Of a stretch of DNA of 64,000 nt, positions 63,007 through 64,000 are shown piece by piece; the stretch's first letter is position 1; every line of letters begins with the position of its first letter. A model generated the notes under the pieces. The model had not been told where the DNA came from. It saw only the letters and a list, made by a program, of their open reading frames with translations, and did not search any database. The stretch covers positions 806,001 to 870,000 of the forward strand of contig OZ220709.1 of assembly GCA_965116665.1 (NCBI GenBank), in the 5' to 3' direction. The DNA is from Aldehydirespirator sp965116665. GTDB lineage: Bacteria; Actinomycetota; Acidimicrobiia; Acidimicrobiales; Aldehydirespiratoraceae. A program made the translations under genes and the position numbers.

Positions 63007-63304
63007 GATGACTAGTGAAAAGGGATCAAAGACAGATTATCAGCAGAAATCACTGAAACAGAGGCGGATTACGGGAAGAAACTCATCATCGTCGGTGATC
63101 AGAGCCAGTCGCTTACACTTTCTGTCTGGAAACTGTAAGCGCATTGCGAGAAACCAGCAGGGCCCTTCCACTTTTGCCGGCGAGGCCAACCACGGAAACA
63201 AATTTTCCGCAGAAACAAAATATTCCGCAGAAACAAACTGAAACAAATCCCAACCGTGACTAGAGTCGGTCCTGCACCTGCGTCCCGAGGAGGCTCTGTC
63301 GGCT
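63007..63304. other. AT-rich intergenic stretch without a convincing gene
   Basis: The composition drops sharply in GC compared with the flanks. Short open frames on both strands lack ribosome sites and family resemblance. The stretch holds a 15-bp direct repeat and, near its right end, TAGAGT (63261-63266) and AGGAGG (63288-63293) serving the next gene. Confidence 0.5.
63205..63237 (+). repeat. 15-bp direct repeat in the AT-rich stretch
   Basis: TTCCGCAGAAACAAA occurs at 63205-63219 and 63223-63237, an 18-base period. Such spacing could suit a DNA-binding protein. Confidence 0.6.
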
Positions 63305-64000
63305 GTGCGGTCCTCGAATCCATTCTCTCCGTCATTCGGTATCAGCCCTCCCGTGCTTGCTGGCAGGCGCGACGTCCTGAACAGCTTCGACTTGGTGTTC
63401 GACAGCATTCGAAGCCCGAGCTACGCGATGCTGCTGTGGGGGCTGAGGGGCACCGGCAAGACGGTGCTGCTGAACGCCGTCGAGGACCGCGCCAGGGCGC
63501 AGGGCTGGTTGGTCGTTTCGTCGGCAGCGGTGAGCAGGCAAGGTCTGGTGGACCAGATCGCATCCAAGGCTTCGGGCCTCCTCGCCGCGCAGCGCGATGA
63601 GCACGAGCCTGCTCCGCGGCGGGCCGTGACCGGTGTCACGATCATGGGCACCGGCATCCAGACGGAGCGCGTCGCCGTGCCGGACGCGGCTGAGCGTTGG
63701 GCCGTTGACGTTGAGGCAGCGCTAGCCGCGCTCGGAGATCTGCTCGCAGAGCGCGGCACGGGGCTGCTGGTGACAGTCGATGAGATGCATGTCAGCGAGA
63801 TCGACGAGATCAGGGAGTTCGGCAACGCGTTCCAACTGGTGTCGCGCCGGGCTGAGCGGCCCGTCGCGTTCGTGGGTGCCGCTCTGCCCGAGCTGGAGAG
63901 CCGGCTGCTGTCGGGCGATGCGAGCACCTTCCTGCAGCGCTGCGTCCGGCACGAGATCGGCAACCTGCGCCCCTCGGAGGCCGCGACCGCGTTGCGCCAG
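63305..64000 (+). CDS. AAA-family ATPase, 3' end outside window
   Basis: At least 232 codons are open to the window edge. Walker A is LLWGLRGTGKTVLLNA and Walker B is GLLVTVDEMH; a sensor-like region follows (RRAERPVAFVGAALPELESRLL). It looks like the AAA_16/Orc-like STAND ATPases found in mobile elements and defence loci. The GTG start has AGGAGG 11 bases upstream. Any effector domain would lie beyond the edge. Confidence 0.7.
   Translation, partial: MRSSNPFSPSFGISPPVLAGRRDVLNSFDLVFDSIRSPSYAMLLWGLRGTGKTVLLNAVEDRARAQGWLVVSSAAVSRQGLVDQIASKASGLLAAQRDEHEPAPRRAVTGVTIMGTGIQTERVAVPDAAERWAVDVEAALAALGDLLAERGTGLLVTVDEMHVSEIDEIREFGNAFQLVSRRAERPVAFVGAALPELESRLLSGDASTFLQRCVRHEIGNLRPSEAATALRQ

Noticed and set aside
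63040..63408. 122-codon open frame on the minus strand in the AT-rich stretch
   Set aside because: It overlaps the start of the AAA ATPase, lacks a ribosome site and resembles no family.

Overview
The window is GC-rich chromosomal DNA from an actinobacterium, most likely of class Acidimicrobiia. The pointers are the strong G/C third-position bias, many apparently leaderless genes, an F420-type (LLM) oxidoreductase, a methionine aminopeptidase with an N-terminal extension, and a secreted protease with the S-layer-like C-terminal repeats common in that class. This placement is inferred from gene content, not from a marker phylogeny. I recognise no rRNA, tRNA or CRISPR array.

Layout. 1-5087: a quaternary-amine cluster with the C-terminal part of an MttB-family methyltransferase, a Rieske oxygenase and a dimethylglycine/sarcosine dehydrogenase-like flavoprotein. 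5124-11012: a lower-GC defence or mobile island with a C5-cytosine methyltransferase, a divergent HTH protein fused to a probable PD-(D/E)XK nuclease, a broken ImmA/IrrE gene, a phosphoribosyltransferase tail coupled to a DprA-like gene, a broken PIN-like gene and an HTH-ImmA protease. 11088-24555: a lipoprotein, a GFA protein, choline dehydrogenase (betA), a 49-codon small gene, MetY, a hydrolase, an MFS carrier and a Dpp-type ABC importer. 24633-30967: a complete-looking operon for corrinoid-dependent demethylation (corrinoid protein, DUF1638, Virulence_fact protein, pterin methyltransferase, reductive activator, MttB). 31112-31410: a 92-bp tandem repeat in front of leuS, with relatives elsewhere in the window. 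34481-40806: housekeeping and small genes, including a MazEF pair, Nudix, aquaporin and tag. 41000-46522: a molybdopterin oxidoreductase/FeS/NrfD complex followed by a two-subunit TPP decarboxylase. 46526-52307: a catabolic run on the minus strand (acyl-CoA-dehydrogenase-like, class III aminotransferase, NicX-like dioxygenase, agmatinase-like, MalY-like). 52345-61957: SPFH protein, LLM oxidoreductase, Ppx/GppA, SDR, CDF transporter, MaoC, S41 protease and map. 61954-64000: a nucleotidyltransferase-HEPN fusion, an AT-rich stretch and the start of an AAA ATPase that runs off the window.

How the genes fit together. Choline can be oxidised towards glycine betaine (BetA), and betaine-like compounds can then be demethylated in two ways: oxidatively (Rieske plus flavoprotein) or by methyl transfer through a corrinoid protein to tetrahydrofolate (MttB, corrinoid protein, pterin methyltransferase, activator). 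Having both routes in one genome is the main metabolic theme. The main non-metabolic themes are the decayed defence island, a repeat family that touches promoters and one coding sequence, and widespread leaderless starts.
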